This document shows, piece after piece, positions 1 to 8,656 of a stretch of DNA of 64,000 nucleotides. Numbering within the stretch: position 1 is the stretch's first letter; each line of letters starts with the position of its first letter. The notes under the pieces were generated by a model. It was not told the DNA's origin and made no database searches. It was given only the letters and a program-made list of their open reading frames with translations. The position numbers were made by a program, and so were the translations under genes. Source of the stretch: Bombilactobacillus thymidiniphilus (GTDB lineage Bacteria; Bacillota; Bacilli; Lactobacillales; Lactobacillaceae); contig NZ_CP093365.1 in the NCBI RefSeq assembly GCF_023380245.1, positions 496,001 through 560,000 of the forward strand, in the 5' to 3' direction.

Positions 1-947
1 TGCATATTCTGCTCAAACTGTTCAAATAAAGTTTGTAATTTCAACTTAGGCAGGCGCCGTGCAACATACTGTAAATATGTCAATTGCACCATATTCTGTT
101 CACCCATCTCTGGCAAAACCTGGCTAATATAATCATTAAATAACATATTTGGCGAAAACATGACGACTTGTCCGGAAGTTAAACGTTTGCGATAACGATA
201 CAACAAATACGCAATTCGCTGCATAATAGCTGATGTTTTACCAGAACCTGCAGCCCCCTGAACAAACAATAAATCAGAGTCAGTATCGCGAATAATTTGA
301 TTTTGTTCGCGCTGAATGGTTGTCGCGATACCCTTCATTTGTGTACTAGCTCGTTGATCCAACACTTCTAGCAACATCTGATCGCCGATTGTTTCTTCAG
401 TATCATACAGTGTCTTAATTTGACCGTCTTCAATAATAAATTGGCGCTTCAAATTCACATCAACTGCTTGGGGACCATCAGGTGTTTGGTAGGTAATTTC
501 ACCTAAATCACCATCATAATAGATTGAAGAGATCGGCGCACGCCAATCATAAACCAAAAAGTGATCTTGCACATCACTAAACGACGCTAAACCAATATAG
601 ATAGTTTCGGGTTTACCAGATGGTAACTCTTGAAAATCAATTCGTGCAAAATAAGGCGTCTTGGCTAACTTTTGTAAAACTCCTAATTGCTGTTGTGAGC
701 GTTGCCAAGAATTATTACGTTCAGCCAACATCTGCTGTTGCTGGTGAATAGATAAAGCTCCCGCCATCGAAATCGAATCATCGCCCACCCCAACGTGCAA
801 ATCATCGCTAAAAGTACGATCAATTTCTTTAATATCAGCTTTAGCTGTTTTCATACTTTTAGCTAATTTAGCTTGCGCTTGAGAAATCTTCTTTTTAACT
901 TCTTCCAAATGTGCTTGTTCTTGTTGCTTAACATCCATAGTTGTCAT
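1..947 (-). CDS. helD: HelD-like RNA polymerase-recycling helicase (N-terminal part, runs off window)
   Basis: Superfamily 1 (UvrD/Rep-type) ATPase of the HelD group, which in Firmicutes binds RNA polymerase and helps release it from stalled or spent complexes. Only about the first 315 residues are in the window. Visible are an N-terminal Lys/Glu/Gln-rich helical stretch typical of the HelD coiled arm, a DDxHVGVGDD segment, a beta-rich block (YIGLASFSD...YDWRAPISSIYYDG) that is characteristic of the family, and the Walker A motif GAAGSGKTSAIMQR. ATG at 947 follows a GGGG-type ribosome site; ATG 938 is an alternative. It reads leftwards and its ATPase motifs II to VI lie outside. Confidence 0.85.
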   Translation of the reverse strand, partial: MTTMDVKQQEQAHLEEVKKKISQAQAKLAKSMKTAKADIKEIDRTFSDDLHVGVGDDSISMAGALSIHQQQQMLAERNNSWQRSQQQLGVLQKLAKTPYFARIDFQELPSGKPETIYIGLASFSDVQDHFLVYDWRAPISSIYYDGDLGEITYQTPDGPQAVDVNLKRQFIIEDGQIKTLYDTEETIGDQMLLEVLDQRASTQMKGIATTIQREQNQIIRDTDSDLLFVQGAAGSGKTSAIMQRIAYLLYRYRKRLTSGQVVMFSPNMLFNDYISQVLPEMGEQNMVQLTYLQYVARRLPKLKLQTLFEQFEQNM

Positions 948-1012
948 GTAATTATCCCCAACTTCAAAATATTAATAAAACATTTTAGCACACCACAGAT
1001 GCGAATAACAGT

Positions 1013-1786
1013 TTAGCGATTAGTTTCTAATTTGCTGAATATATAAGCATTAATGCTGACTACAATTGCCGTTAAAACAAATACCAAGAGATCCAATTTC
1101 ATCATCATCCAAATTAGCCCATTAAATAATTTAAGGTCATTGGAAGTACTCATATCCAAAAGAAAATCTTGTGGAATCAGGTTAGAAACAAGACTGTATA
1201 TAAACATGCAAATAAATGCTACCACAACATAAATAGCTACCTTAACAATTGTCACGGAACCACCCGGAATTTTTTGCAAAATCAAATTACTACAAAAAGA
1301 AATTAACTGAATAAAAGCAAGCCAGAAAGTCTGCCCTATAATAAGACCGATAATTAACCAAATAATAAAACTAGCGAAAATATTCAAGACGCTCATAAAA
1401 TCACCAGAAAATGGTACGCCTTCAGCAAGCATTAATAAAATGCCTAAAATGACATCCACTAAACAAAAGTACGCAAAACTGAGTGTAGCACTAGTAATCT
1501 GTGCTAAATACAGTTTCCAATCAGCAATAGGCAGCAAACGAAAACGATTCGAACGCGCGTGCTGCAAAGAACGGCGCAAAATACGAATAAAGGCAACAAT
1601 TAAAAAAATAAAGCTCCACAAAATAAAATCACCAATGAAAATATCGTTCAAATTCTTGCGTCCTGAATTTGCCCAAAAGTAGACAGTCGAAATTACCAAG
1701 ACCAATAAATTAATTAAGAGCGTTTGCGTTGCTAATTTAAACTGTTCTTTAAAAGTGACCGTTAAAACTGAACCCCACTTAGTCAT
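1013..1786 (-). CDS. ABC-2 type membrane permease
   Basis: Integral membrane partner of the ATPase encoded just upstream. About 257 residues with six hydrophobic segments and no soluble domain, the usual size of the TM subunit of a GntR/YtrB-style or bacteriocin-immunity exporter. Start and stop overlap: the ATPase stop TGA lies in an ATGATG string, so translation is probably coupled; the second ATG (1786) is better spaced from GAGGGGGAAG than the first (1789). Substrate cannot be told from sequence; no GntR regulator is adjacent. Confidence 0.75.
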   Translation of the reverse strand: MTKWGSVLTVTFKEQFKLATQTLLINLLVLVISTVYFWANSGRKNLNDIFIGDFILWSFIFLIVAFIRILRRSLQHARSNRFRLLPIADWKLYLAQITSATLSFAYFCLVDVILGILLMLAEGVPFSGDFMSVLNIFASFIIWLIIGLIIGQTFWLAFIQLISFCSNLILQKIPGGSVTIVKVAIYVVVAFICMFIYSLVSNLIPQDFLLDMSTSNDLKLFNGLIWMMMKLDLLVFVLTAIVVSINAYIFSKLETNR

Positions 1787-2496
1787 CATTCTTCCCCCTC
1801 ATAAATATGTTCAAAGTATTGTTCCACAGGATTAGCACTATCGTTACCTAATTCCACCATTTCTGCGCGAGTTTTGTGGTCAAAAACAGTCTGATCTTTA
1901 ATAATGACTAACTCATCCAAAGCTTCGCTGATTTCTTCTAAATGATGACTGCTAATCATAATCGTGGAATCATCACCGATCCAATCTAAAATACTAGCGA
2001 TGATTTTTTTGCGACCGATCACATCAACACCGCTAAAAGGTTCATCTAGTAAGTATAGATCCGTATCCCGCGCCAAAGTTACTGCAATGGTGAGACGTTC
2101 ACGTGTACCTTTAGAAAGATCTTTTACCTTATCCTCCGATTGTAAATTCAAAAACTCTGCTAATTGTTGATAACGTTCCGGTTTGAAATCCGGATACAAA
2201 TGCTGATAAAAAGCCGCCACATTTTTCACTTGCGTTCCCTTAGGAAAACCCACTAAACCATCTGAAAAACTAACATGCTCTTTGATAAGATCCGCAGCTT
2301 TCACGCCGGCAACTTCAATCTGACCCGCACTTGCTTTGGAAACGCCGACAATTAAACGCATCAAAGTAGTTTTACCGGCTCCATTAATGCCTGCTAACCC
2401 TACAAAATGGCCTTTATCTAGCGTTAAATCAACATTTCCTAGAATGACTCGCCCATTTTTCTTGTAGCTGACATTACTCATTTGCAATAAATGCAT
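1786..2496 (-). CDS. ABC transporter ATP-binding protein
   Basis: Nucleotide-binding subunit (236 aa) that powers the membrane protein encoded immediately downstream. Walker A GINGAGKTT near residue 39, signature region DLSKGTRERLTIA, Walker B DLYLLDEPFSGVD and the switch His in MISSHHLEE are all present, so it should be an active ATPase. The order ATPase then permease with overlapping ends marks a two-gene operon. The family includes YtrB/EcsA-like exporters with antimicrobial-stress or unknown cargo; nothing here fixes the substrate. Confidence 0.85.
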   Translation of the reverse strand: MHLLQMSNVSYKKNGRVILGNVDLTLDKGHFVGLAGINGAGKTTLMRLIVGVSKASAGQIEVAGVKAADLIKEHVSFSDGLVGFPKGTQVKNVAAFYQHLYPDFKPERYQQLAEFLNLQSEDKVKDLSKGTRERLTIAVTLARDTDLYLLDEPFSGVDVIGRKKIIASILDWIGDDSTIMISSHHLEEISEALDELVIIKDQTVFDHKTRAEMVELGNDSANPVEQYFEHIYEGEE

Positions 2497-2591
2497 CTTC
2501 TCTCGCTCCCCCGCAATATTAAATTAAAACTTACCTAAATTTCTGTAAGTTAATACAAACACTTTAACATTTTAACATTTTTAGACTAATT

Positions 2592-2625
2592 AAAAAAACG
2601 TCCCACACCGTTCAAGTGTGAGACG
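2592..2625 (-). terminator. Rho-independent terminator after hdc operon
   Basis: On the minus strand CGTCTCACAC and GTGTGGGACG form a 10-bp stem (two G-T pairs) followed by seven T. It lies ten bases beyond the hdcB stop and closes the hdcA-P-B operon. Confidence 0.85.
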
Positions 2626-2634
2626 CATGATTAT

Positions 2635-3165
2635 TTACTTGCCAGCTTTCGGCAAAGCTGGATTACTATCATCATATTCATATTGACTAATGTAACCAGA
2701 TTGCATATAGTTGCGCAACCGATCAACTTCTGGAGCATGATCACTATCCAACAACTGCGGAAAACCACCGCGAATCGTATTGTCATAAGCAGCTTGTTCA
2801 TTAGATTGTGGGCTGATAGCTTGCGCTAAATCAAATACGCGCCCAGCAATAATATCAGCGAATTCCCATTTTTCTTTATCGACAAATTCGATTTTAATTG
2901 CCCCATGTGGTGCTGCCTTGACTCCCGTAATACTTTTAACATCTTCACGGCTCCGATACTGCAAAGAATCTGGTTGTTTGAGATCATAATAATAAACTTT
3001 GGTGCCAGCAGTGAAAATAACTTGTCCAACTTCACCGTCTTCATTCAAAGCAATGCTATAAATTTTACGGGAAACTTGACGCAAAGCTGGAATAATTTGC
3101 TTATTTTTTACTTCAGGCAAATGTTTATGCACAAATTGCTCATTATCAGCCAAATCTACACTCAT
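2635..3165 (-). CDS. hdcB: HdcB, histidine decarboxylase maturation protein
   Basis: Third gene of the histamine operon. In lactobacilli and Streptococcus thermophilus, HdcB is needed for efficient self-cleavage of pro-HdcA into the alpha and beta chains that carry the pyruvoyl group. The 176-residue product has no signal peptide or membrane segment, a beta-rich middle and a Tyr/Asp-rich C-terminus (YISQYEYDD). Identification rests mainly on its place directly after hdcA and hdcP and on its size. ATG 3165 sits 7 bases from AGAGGTGA and is preferred to TTG 3171. Confidence 0.75.
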   Translation of the reverse strand: MSVDLADNEQFVHKHLPEVKNKQIIPALRQVSRKIYSIALNEDGEVGQVIFTAGTKVYYYDLKQPDSLQYRSREDVKSITGVKAAPHGAIKIEFVDKEKWEFADIIAGRVFDLAQAISPQSNEQAAYDNTIRGGFPQLLDSDHAPEVDRLRNYMQSGYISQYEYDDSNPALPKAGK

Positions 3166-3186
3166 TAGCAAATCACCTCTTTATAA

Positions 3187-4677
3187 TTAATGCTTAATAG
3201 TCACAAATACAATCCCTAAAACAGCAACCAACAAAATCACACCAGCAAAAATCTTTTCATATTTGGTAAACATTGCTTCTTTGGGTGCATGTTGTCTGCG
3301 CGCATACATAAAGACGGGTATTCCCAAAGCATAAATGATAAATGCTAAAGTAATATATTCAATCCCGGCAGCATACCCCATAAACAAAGTCCCTAACATG
3401 GCTAAGCAACTAACCCAGCGCGCACCATTTCGTGAACTAGTCGTTGTTAATTTTTGCGGATTGAATGTTTTATTGCTGCCACTTTCTTTAAATAAATACA
3501 GCATTGAAATAAAGTATGGTGGCACAGTCATTGTTCCGACAATTGTCAACATAGTGTTGAAAGCATGTCCAGCAAAATGACTGCCAATCAAAATAATCTC
3601 CATTACTATAGTAGAAATAATTACCGAAAACGAAGGAACTTTATTTTTATTAATTTTGGCAAAAGCCTGTGGGAAAGTCTTGTCTTCCGCAGCTGCAGCA
3701 GGCATTTGCGATAACAATAATGTCCACGTCAACCAACTAGACAAAACGGCAATCACAACACCAAAAGTAATGACTGCCCGACCCCAAGGTCCAGCAACAA
3801 TATTCATTAATTCGCCAGAAGATGGTGAATGCATAGCAGCCACTTGTCCGTAACTTCTTAAACCCAGTGGCAATAGTGAAGCCATCGCATAAAGAACTAA
3901 ACAAATTAAGAAACCATATTTAGTAGCTGAGCGAACATCTTTTTGACTGCGTGCTTTACCAGATAAAACCACTGCGCCTTCTACACCACCGAAGACCCAA
4001 AGAGTAGTTATCATCGTATTTTTAACTTGGTTAGCTAATGAACCCATGCTCTTATCGCTTAAATGTGGAATAGTTTGTGTAGCAAACATATTCGTCGTAA
4101 AAGTGTGCCAATTAAAGACAATAATCATTGTCACTAAAAATACAGCAGTGGACAATAACATGACAACAGTACCAGTAATATCAACCCAACTAGCACCCTT
4201 AATACCGTTTAAGATTAATAAACTCATACCCCACAAAATCACACTGGCACCAATGATAGAAGGAATATTATTCCCATTACCAAACACACCGGGCCATAAT
4301 GTATTTAAAGTGGACATCAATAGCACAGCATAAGTCACATTAGCGAAACACTCACAAATCCAATAACCCCAACTGACAAAAAAACCGGTAAACTTACCAA
4401 AACCATCTTCAGCGTACTTGTAAAGACCAGTAGTAAACTGCGGTCTAATTTCAGAAAGTGTTAAAAATGACCGCACTATAAACCACATGATAATCCCGGT
4501 CAAAATCCAACCAAGAACTTGACCGACCATCCCAGCCTTAATCGCCATATTTTGCGGCAAATCATAAATACCGCCACCTACCATAGCCGATAGGACAAAG
4601 GCAATTAGACCAATTACACCAACTTTTTGGGTATTTGAACCCGAAGTTTTAGCAGCTTGCTTTTTATTAGAATTCAC
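3187..4677 (-). CDS. hdcP: HdcP, histidine/histamine antiporter
   Basis: APC-superfamily amino acid antiporter (about 496 aa, 12 predicted membrane segments) that exchanges external histidine for internal histamine; with the proton-consuming decarboxylase this gives acid resistance and a proton motive force. The N-terminal AMVGGGIYDLP is the substrate-binding TM1 motif of the arginine/ornithine and histidine exchangers. The gene sits between hdcA and hdcB. I prefer the GTG start at 4677 because AAAGGGG lies seven bases before it; the longer TTG start (4695) has no ribosome site. Confidence 0.85.
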   Translation of the reverse strand: MNSNKKQAAKTSGSNTQKVGVIGLIAFVLSAMVGGGIYDLPQNMAIKAGMVGQVLGWILTGIIMWFIVRSFLTLSEIRPQFTTGLYKYAEDGFGKFTGFFVSWGYWICECFANVTYAVLLMSTLNTLWPGVFGNGNNIPSIIGASVILWGMSLLILNGIKGASWVDITGTVVMLLSTAVFLVTMIIVFNWHTFTTNMFATQTIPHLSDKSMGSLANQVKNTMITTLWVFGGVEGAVVLSGKARSQKDVRSATKYGFLICLVLYAMASLLPLGLRSYGQVAAMHSPSSGELMNIVAGPWGRAVITFGVVIAVLSSWLTWTLLLSQMPAAAAEDKTFPQAFAKINKNKVPSFSVIISTIVMEIILIGSHFAGHAFNTMLTIVGTMTVPPYFISMLYLFKESGSNKTFNPQKLTTTSSRNGARWVSCLAMLGTLFMGYAAGIEYITLAFIIYALGIPVFMYARRQHAPKEAMFTKYEKIFAGVILLVAVLGIVFVTIKH

Positions 4678-4704
4678 AGCAATACCCCTTTTCAACCATC
4701 GTTA

Positions 4705-5640
4705 TTAATATTTAATGTGCTTTGTCTCCACGATGGAATCATAGCCTTGCTTATCTAACCACTGAGGCAAAGTTAAATCTTCCATAATTTTCATATCTGT
4801 ATCTGGTGTCAATAAAGAACCACCAGGAATCGCATCAACAGGGATAGAAACATATGGCGCAACCGTAATCGCATTACCGATTTGCCCCGGTTCCATCATT
4901 GTATGCGCAAAACCGATCCATGAGCTAGCAAAAGAAGTGTTTGCATCTTGACCGCAAGCAGCTACTGACTTTGCAATAGCACGCCGGCGATGATTCAAGA
5001 ATTCAACCAATTCTTCTTCGTTTGGTGTACCCCAAACGCCGGCATCTTCAATATACATACTAGAGTTTTTCACAGGATCTTTGGCAAAAGAAATTGCAAT
5101 TGCCGACCAAACGCCATATCCTTGACCGGGCTTCATCTGTTGATCAGCTTTGGGACGAGAAGCTGTCACGCCCTTATTTGCACAAACAATAAAACTACCT
5201 GGTGCTGGATAATGGCGACGCTCATCACCAACACCAAAAAATTCAACTAATGTATCTTGTAACGGTTTAGCATCATAAATTGGCAATTGACTACCATCCC
5301 ATTGCTCAACTGTAAATAATGGATCAACTTGATCAATTTCAGGATTGCGTAACATGTCGTAGCCTAAAAAATGCCCTTGTGGACCAGTAAAACTGGACGC
5401 GGTAGTCATATTAATTTGACCAATATAGGCGTTTTTTGTTTCTGCACGATCGTACGAAACAATGCCGTCTAAAACATCATCATCAGTTTTATCTCGGACG
5501 CCGGCATCGACTTTAATGCCAGTTACATAACCATTACCAATATTTCCCGGTTCCATGTACCCCCGTGAATATTGCTTGTAAGGACTAATCGCAATCCGAT
5601 CAATACCAATTTTGTTTAGTCTTGCATCTAACTCTGCCAT
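4705..5640 (-). CDS. hdcA: Pyruvoyl-dependent histidine decarboxylase proenzyme
   Basis: Decarboxylates L-histidine to histamine plus CO2 in the cytoplasm. The 311-residue proenzyme matches the Lactobacillus 30a HdcA family: SPYKQ...RGYMEPGNIGNGYVTG at the N-terminus, the self-cleavage site TTASSFTG (Ser82-Ser83, giving the beta chain and a pyruvoyl-capped alpha chain), PAPGSFIVCANKGVTA and SFASSWIGFAHTMMEPGQ. No key residue is missing, so an active enzyme is expected. First gene of hdcA-hdcP-hdcB, preceded by GGAGG and a near-consensus promoter; no hisS is attached, unlike several known hdc loci. Confidence 0.97.
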   Translation of the reverse strand: MAELDARLNKIGIDRIAISPYKQYSRGYMEPGNIGNGYVTGIKVDAGVRDKTDDDVLDGIVSYDRAETKNAYIGQINMTTASSFTGPQGHFLGYDMLRNPEIDQVDPLFTVEQWDGSQLPIYDAKPLQDTLVEFFGVGDERRHYPAPGSFIVCANKGVTASRPKADQQMKPGQGYGVWSAIAISFAKDPVKNSSMYIEDAGVWGTPNEEELVEFLNHRRRAIAKSVAACGQDANTSFASSWIGFAHTMMEPGQIGNAITVAPYVSIPVDAIPGGSLLTPDTDMKIMEDLTLPQWLDKQGYDSIVETKHIKY

Positions 5641-5685
5641 TAATCTACCTCCAAAATTTAGGGAGTTATCCCTGTTTACAAAGTC

Positions 5686-5714
5686 ATCATAAGAGCAACT
5701 GTTTTTTTTATCAA
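5686..5714 (-). promoter_or_regulatory. Promoter of the hdc operon
   Basis: Minus-strand TTGATA (5709-5714) and TATGAT (5686-5691) separated by exactly 17 bases, about 46 bases before the hdcA start. A small GGGATAACTCCC hairpin lies in the 5' leader. The 332-base gap from 5641 to 5972 is otherwise AT-rich with no gene seen. Confidence 0.65.
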
Positions 5715-5972
5715 GAAATAAGCTATCGCATTAGCATTAGTTGAAATTGATATATAGATAACCGGATAATTATGTTGCTTCAATAAATCACACTGTTATA
5801 CTGATAATGAGTGATTTTTATTTGTGAAATTATACTTTATTTACAAGAAATTAATTGCAGATGATGGTATATTTAACTACAATATTAAAAAATATGTGTT
5901 GTATTGCCATCATATTTTCATAATTATTGCTCAGTAACTAGTTTTCTATTTTAATTAGGAGTTGACATTATT

Positions 5973-6236
5973 ATGCCCGATATTGAGAAATCTGAATTAA
6001 AAGAAAAAATCCTTCGCCCTAAAAATAATTTACGTGATGCGCGTATTTCTTTAGGCTATAGCACGACTTATATGGCTAACTTGATCGGATTACGCAACCG
6101 ACGCCAGTACGAACAAAAAGAACACGGAAACGTACCTTTCCATGACTACGAAATGCTAATAATTTCACAAAAATTTTTGAAACCCATTAACTATTTATTT
6201 ATTGAAGATCTGAACGTGCCAGATGATTTAATGTAA
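5973..6236 (+). CDS. Small XRE-like helix-turn-helix protein
   Basis: 87-residue cytoplasmic protein with one HTH: LRDARISLGYSTTYMANLIGL followed by RNRRQYEQKEHGNVPF, the first, second and recognition helices of a Cro/C1-type fold. No second domain. It is transcribed away from hdcA and could regulate it, but proximity is the only evidence. AGGAG lies 11 bases before the ATG, a rather long spacing. Confidence 0.65.
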   Translation: MPDIEKSELKEKILRPKNNLRDARISLGYSTTYMANLIGLRNRRQYEQKEHGNVPFHDYEMLIISQKFLKPINYLFIEDLNVPDDLM

Positions 6237-6279
6237 ATATGTATTCTGTAAAATTAATTTTTACAGAAATTAATTTTAT

Positions 6280-7635
6280 TTAGTTAGTATATCGCCACTT
6301 TTTGTCCAACAAAATGCGAGCTAAAATTAGTCCCAAGGGCAGACAAGCTAAGATTAAAAGAGCGTTAACTAAACATTGCGCGCCGATGGATAAAGATCCG
6401 ACGCCAATGTAATACATGGCTCGATACATGTAAAGTCCTGGTACCATAATTACAATTGCAGGCACTGTTAAAGAAATGCGCGGATAGCCCAACTTTTCAT
6501 GGAAAGCTGCTGCCAATAATCCTGCCGTCAAAGCACCAATCAAAGCAGCAACTGCTGATGGCCACGTAGTTAAATCGACTAATTCCAGGCGCAAAGTATT
6601 AGCAACAGCACCGATCAAAGCAGCAATCATAGCCATTTTGGGTGCACTATTAAAGAGCATCGAAAAACCATAAACTCCGGCAAAGCTAGCGGGAATGCGC
6701 AACAGTAATAAAGTCCAAACACTCAAATGCAATGGTGCAAAATTACTGGGATGCAGGTCGCTAGCTAGAGCTAATAACCAACCAATCAAGGTCGCCACCA
6801 TCACAATGGAAAAAGCATGAATAAATCGTTCAATGCCCGAACGCATATCTAATTTGGCTAGATCTAAACCACTTGTAATAAAGGGGAATCCAGGGATTAC
6901 AAACAACATAGCACCAATATAACCTGCTTCATGAATGCCTCTAATTTGAAATAATAATTCTAAGCCACGCGCCAAACTCAAATAAATTAAACACGACAAA
7001 GCCACCGCAACTGCTAAACCAGCAAATAAAGTTAAATGGCGCTGATTCAGTTTAGCACGAACATAATTACCAATTCCTGCACCTACAAAAGAACAGAACA
7101 TTTCTACTAAGCCACCGCCCAGCAAAAAGACGAACGAGCTGCAGGCAAAAGCAGCTGCCAATCCTAACAAAAATGGCGTATAATTAGGCGATTTTTGGTT
7201 AATTTTGTCCATGCGCTCATGGACTTGATGCACTGTTAACGTGGCGCCTTTTTGGGCAAAATAACGTACAAAGTGCTCAATAGCACTTAATTTATCTGTA
7301 TTTACACCACTGGTTGCTAAGGTTAGCGTTTCAGCTACACTATCATTTTTATCAAAACAGCTGTACGAGATAGAAACTAGACCAATATCAGCTGTACAAA
7401 CAATTTTCAAAACTCGAGCCACGGTGTTCATCGATTCACGTACGCGCCAAGCTCCTGTACCACAGGAAAGCATCATTATACCGACACGTCCGACAATAGC
7501 TGCTTTCATCATCAGGGAAGCTTGTGTAACCACTTCAGCATTAGAGTTTTGGGTCAATTTTGCCCAAGGGATCGCCATATGATTCTTAGTCAATTGATTT
7601 ATTTCTTTATGTAGCTGTTCATTATCATCGGTCAT
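6280..7635 (-). CDS. Threonine/serine exporter, ThrE family
   Basis: Single-chain ThrE-type exporter (451 aa). The N-terminal ~150 residues are the cytoplasmic/periplasm-like domain typical of the family (MKAAIVGRVGIMMLSCGTGAWRVRESM), followed by about ten hydrophobic segments. In many Firmicutes the two halves (DUF1212 and DUF3815) are separate genes; here they are fused as in Corynebacterium ThrE. Exports Thr/Ser or related small molecules by proton antiport. Stands alone between an HTH gene and a patatin gene on the minus strand. Confidence 0.85.
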   Translation of the reverse strand: MTDDNEQLHKEINQLTKNHMAIPWAKLTQNSNAEVVTQASLMMKAAIVGRVGIMMLSCGTGAWRVRESMNTVARVLKIVCTADIGLVSISYSCFDKNDSVAETLTLATSGVNTDKLSAIEHFVRYFAQKGATLTVHQVHERMDKINQKSPNYTPFLLGLAAAFACSSFVFLLGGGLVEMFCSFVGAGIGNYVRAKLNQRHLTLFAGLAVAVALSCLIYLSLARGLELLFQIRGIHEAGYIGAMLFVIPGFPFITSGLDLAKLDMRSGIERFIHAFSIVMVATLIGWLLALASDLHPSNFAPLHLSVWTLLLLRIPASFAGVYGFSMLFNSAPKMAMIAALIGAVANTLRLELVDLTTWPSAVAALIGALTAGLLAAAFHEKLGYPRISLTVPAIVIMVPGLYMYRAMYYIGVGSLSIGAQCLVNALLILACLPLGLILARILLDKKWRYTN

Positions 7636-7728
7636 CAGTTATTTTTGCTCCCATATTTTCAGTAATTTTCATTATAGCACAGCCCGTTTTAAAACTTATG
7701 ATCACTAAAAAAGCCTTCTAAACAACCA

Positions 7729-8583
7729 CTAGCTGTCTAGAAAACTTCTTAATTGTATCCAAACAGTTTGACACAATTGCCAACCTCGTTGGTAAACTTC
7801 ATATAAATACGCTAAATTCGTTTCGGTATTTGCTAATTCTAAAGGCTGTACAGGCTGAATTACAAATATTTTTCCTGTTGTCTGCAACTGCAACATTTTT
7901 TGAAATTGCTGATTATAACTTTGGGGACGCTTTTGATACGCGGTAACCAAATTAGGGTATTTATGATAGTAACGGCGCATTAAACGCAATGAAGTCAAAT
8001 TAACCATTGGCATTTGATAACCAGCATCACGCGTACAAACTACCACTACTTTATCATATCCTTGATCTAAAGCCCTTTGATAAGGCAACGAATTACTAAT
8101 ACTGCCATCTAAATAAGGTTGTCCATGTAACCATTTGATTTTTGAAGCCAGTGGATAACTAGAAGAAGCTTTAACCGCATGTAAGTCGTAATCATAGCCA
8201 GTTTCAGACAAAAATTCACTGCGCCCGGTAAAACAATTAGTGACCACCGCTTCTAATCTTTGTGTAGATTGCTGAATTTGTTGAAAATTCAAAGGATACT
8301 CTTGATTGACGATTGGACCACATAAAAAATCTAAGTTAAAAAATTCCCCGTAGTGCAAAAGTGGGCGAATTCCCATATAACGTGAATCATGCAAGAAACG
8401 CAAATCAACGTGCATGGAGCGCTTTTTTTGTTGGGCTATATAATTAAGCCCGATCATCGAGCCCGCTGACACGCCACATACATAGTCAAACTGTAATTGC
8501 TTCTCCAACAAATAATCAATAACTCCCATACTAAAAAATGTGCGTAAAGCACCACCTTCAATAATTAAAGCCGTTTTGGTCAA
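7729..8583 (-). CDS. Patatin-like phospholipase
   Basis: Cytoplasmic lipid acyl hydrolase of the patatin/RssA type, 284 aa. The oxyanion loop GGALRTFFSMG is at residues 10-20, the nucleophile elbow GVSAGS near residue 40, and the catalytic Asp in DGSIS near residue 164: the complete Ser-Asp dyad. No signal peptide. Closest bacterial relatives are annotated YjjU/YlbK-type patatins of unknown substrate. No operon partner: 73 bases separate it from the next gene upstream. Confidence 0.85.
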   Translation of the reverse strand: MTKTALIIEGGALRTFFSMGVIDYLLEKQLQFDYVCGVSAGSMIGLNYIAQQKKRSMHVDLRFLHDSRYMGIRPLLHYGEFFNLDFLCGPIVNQEYPLNFQQIQQSTQRLEAVVTNCFTGRSEFLSETGYDYDLHAVKASSSYPLASKIKWLHGQPYLDGSISNSLPYQRALDQGYDKVVVVCTRDAGYQMPMVNLTSLRLMRRYYHKYPNLVTAYQKRPQSYNQQFQKMLQLQTTGKIFVIQPVQPLELANTETNLAYLYEVYQRGWQLCQTVWIQLRSFLDS

Positions 8584-8656
8584 AACACGATCACTATCCT
8601 CATTAGTAAGTTATAACTGATAATTATAAGACGTGACCACCTTAGTCACAATATGC

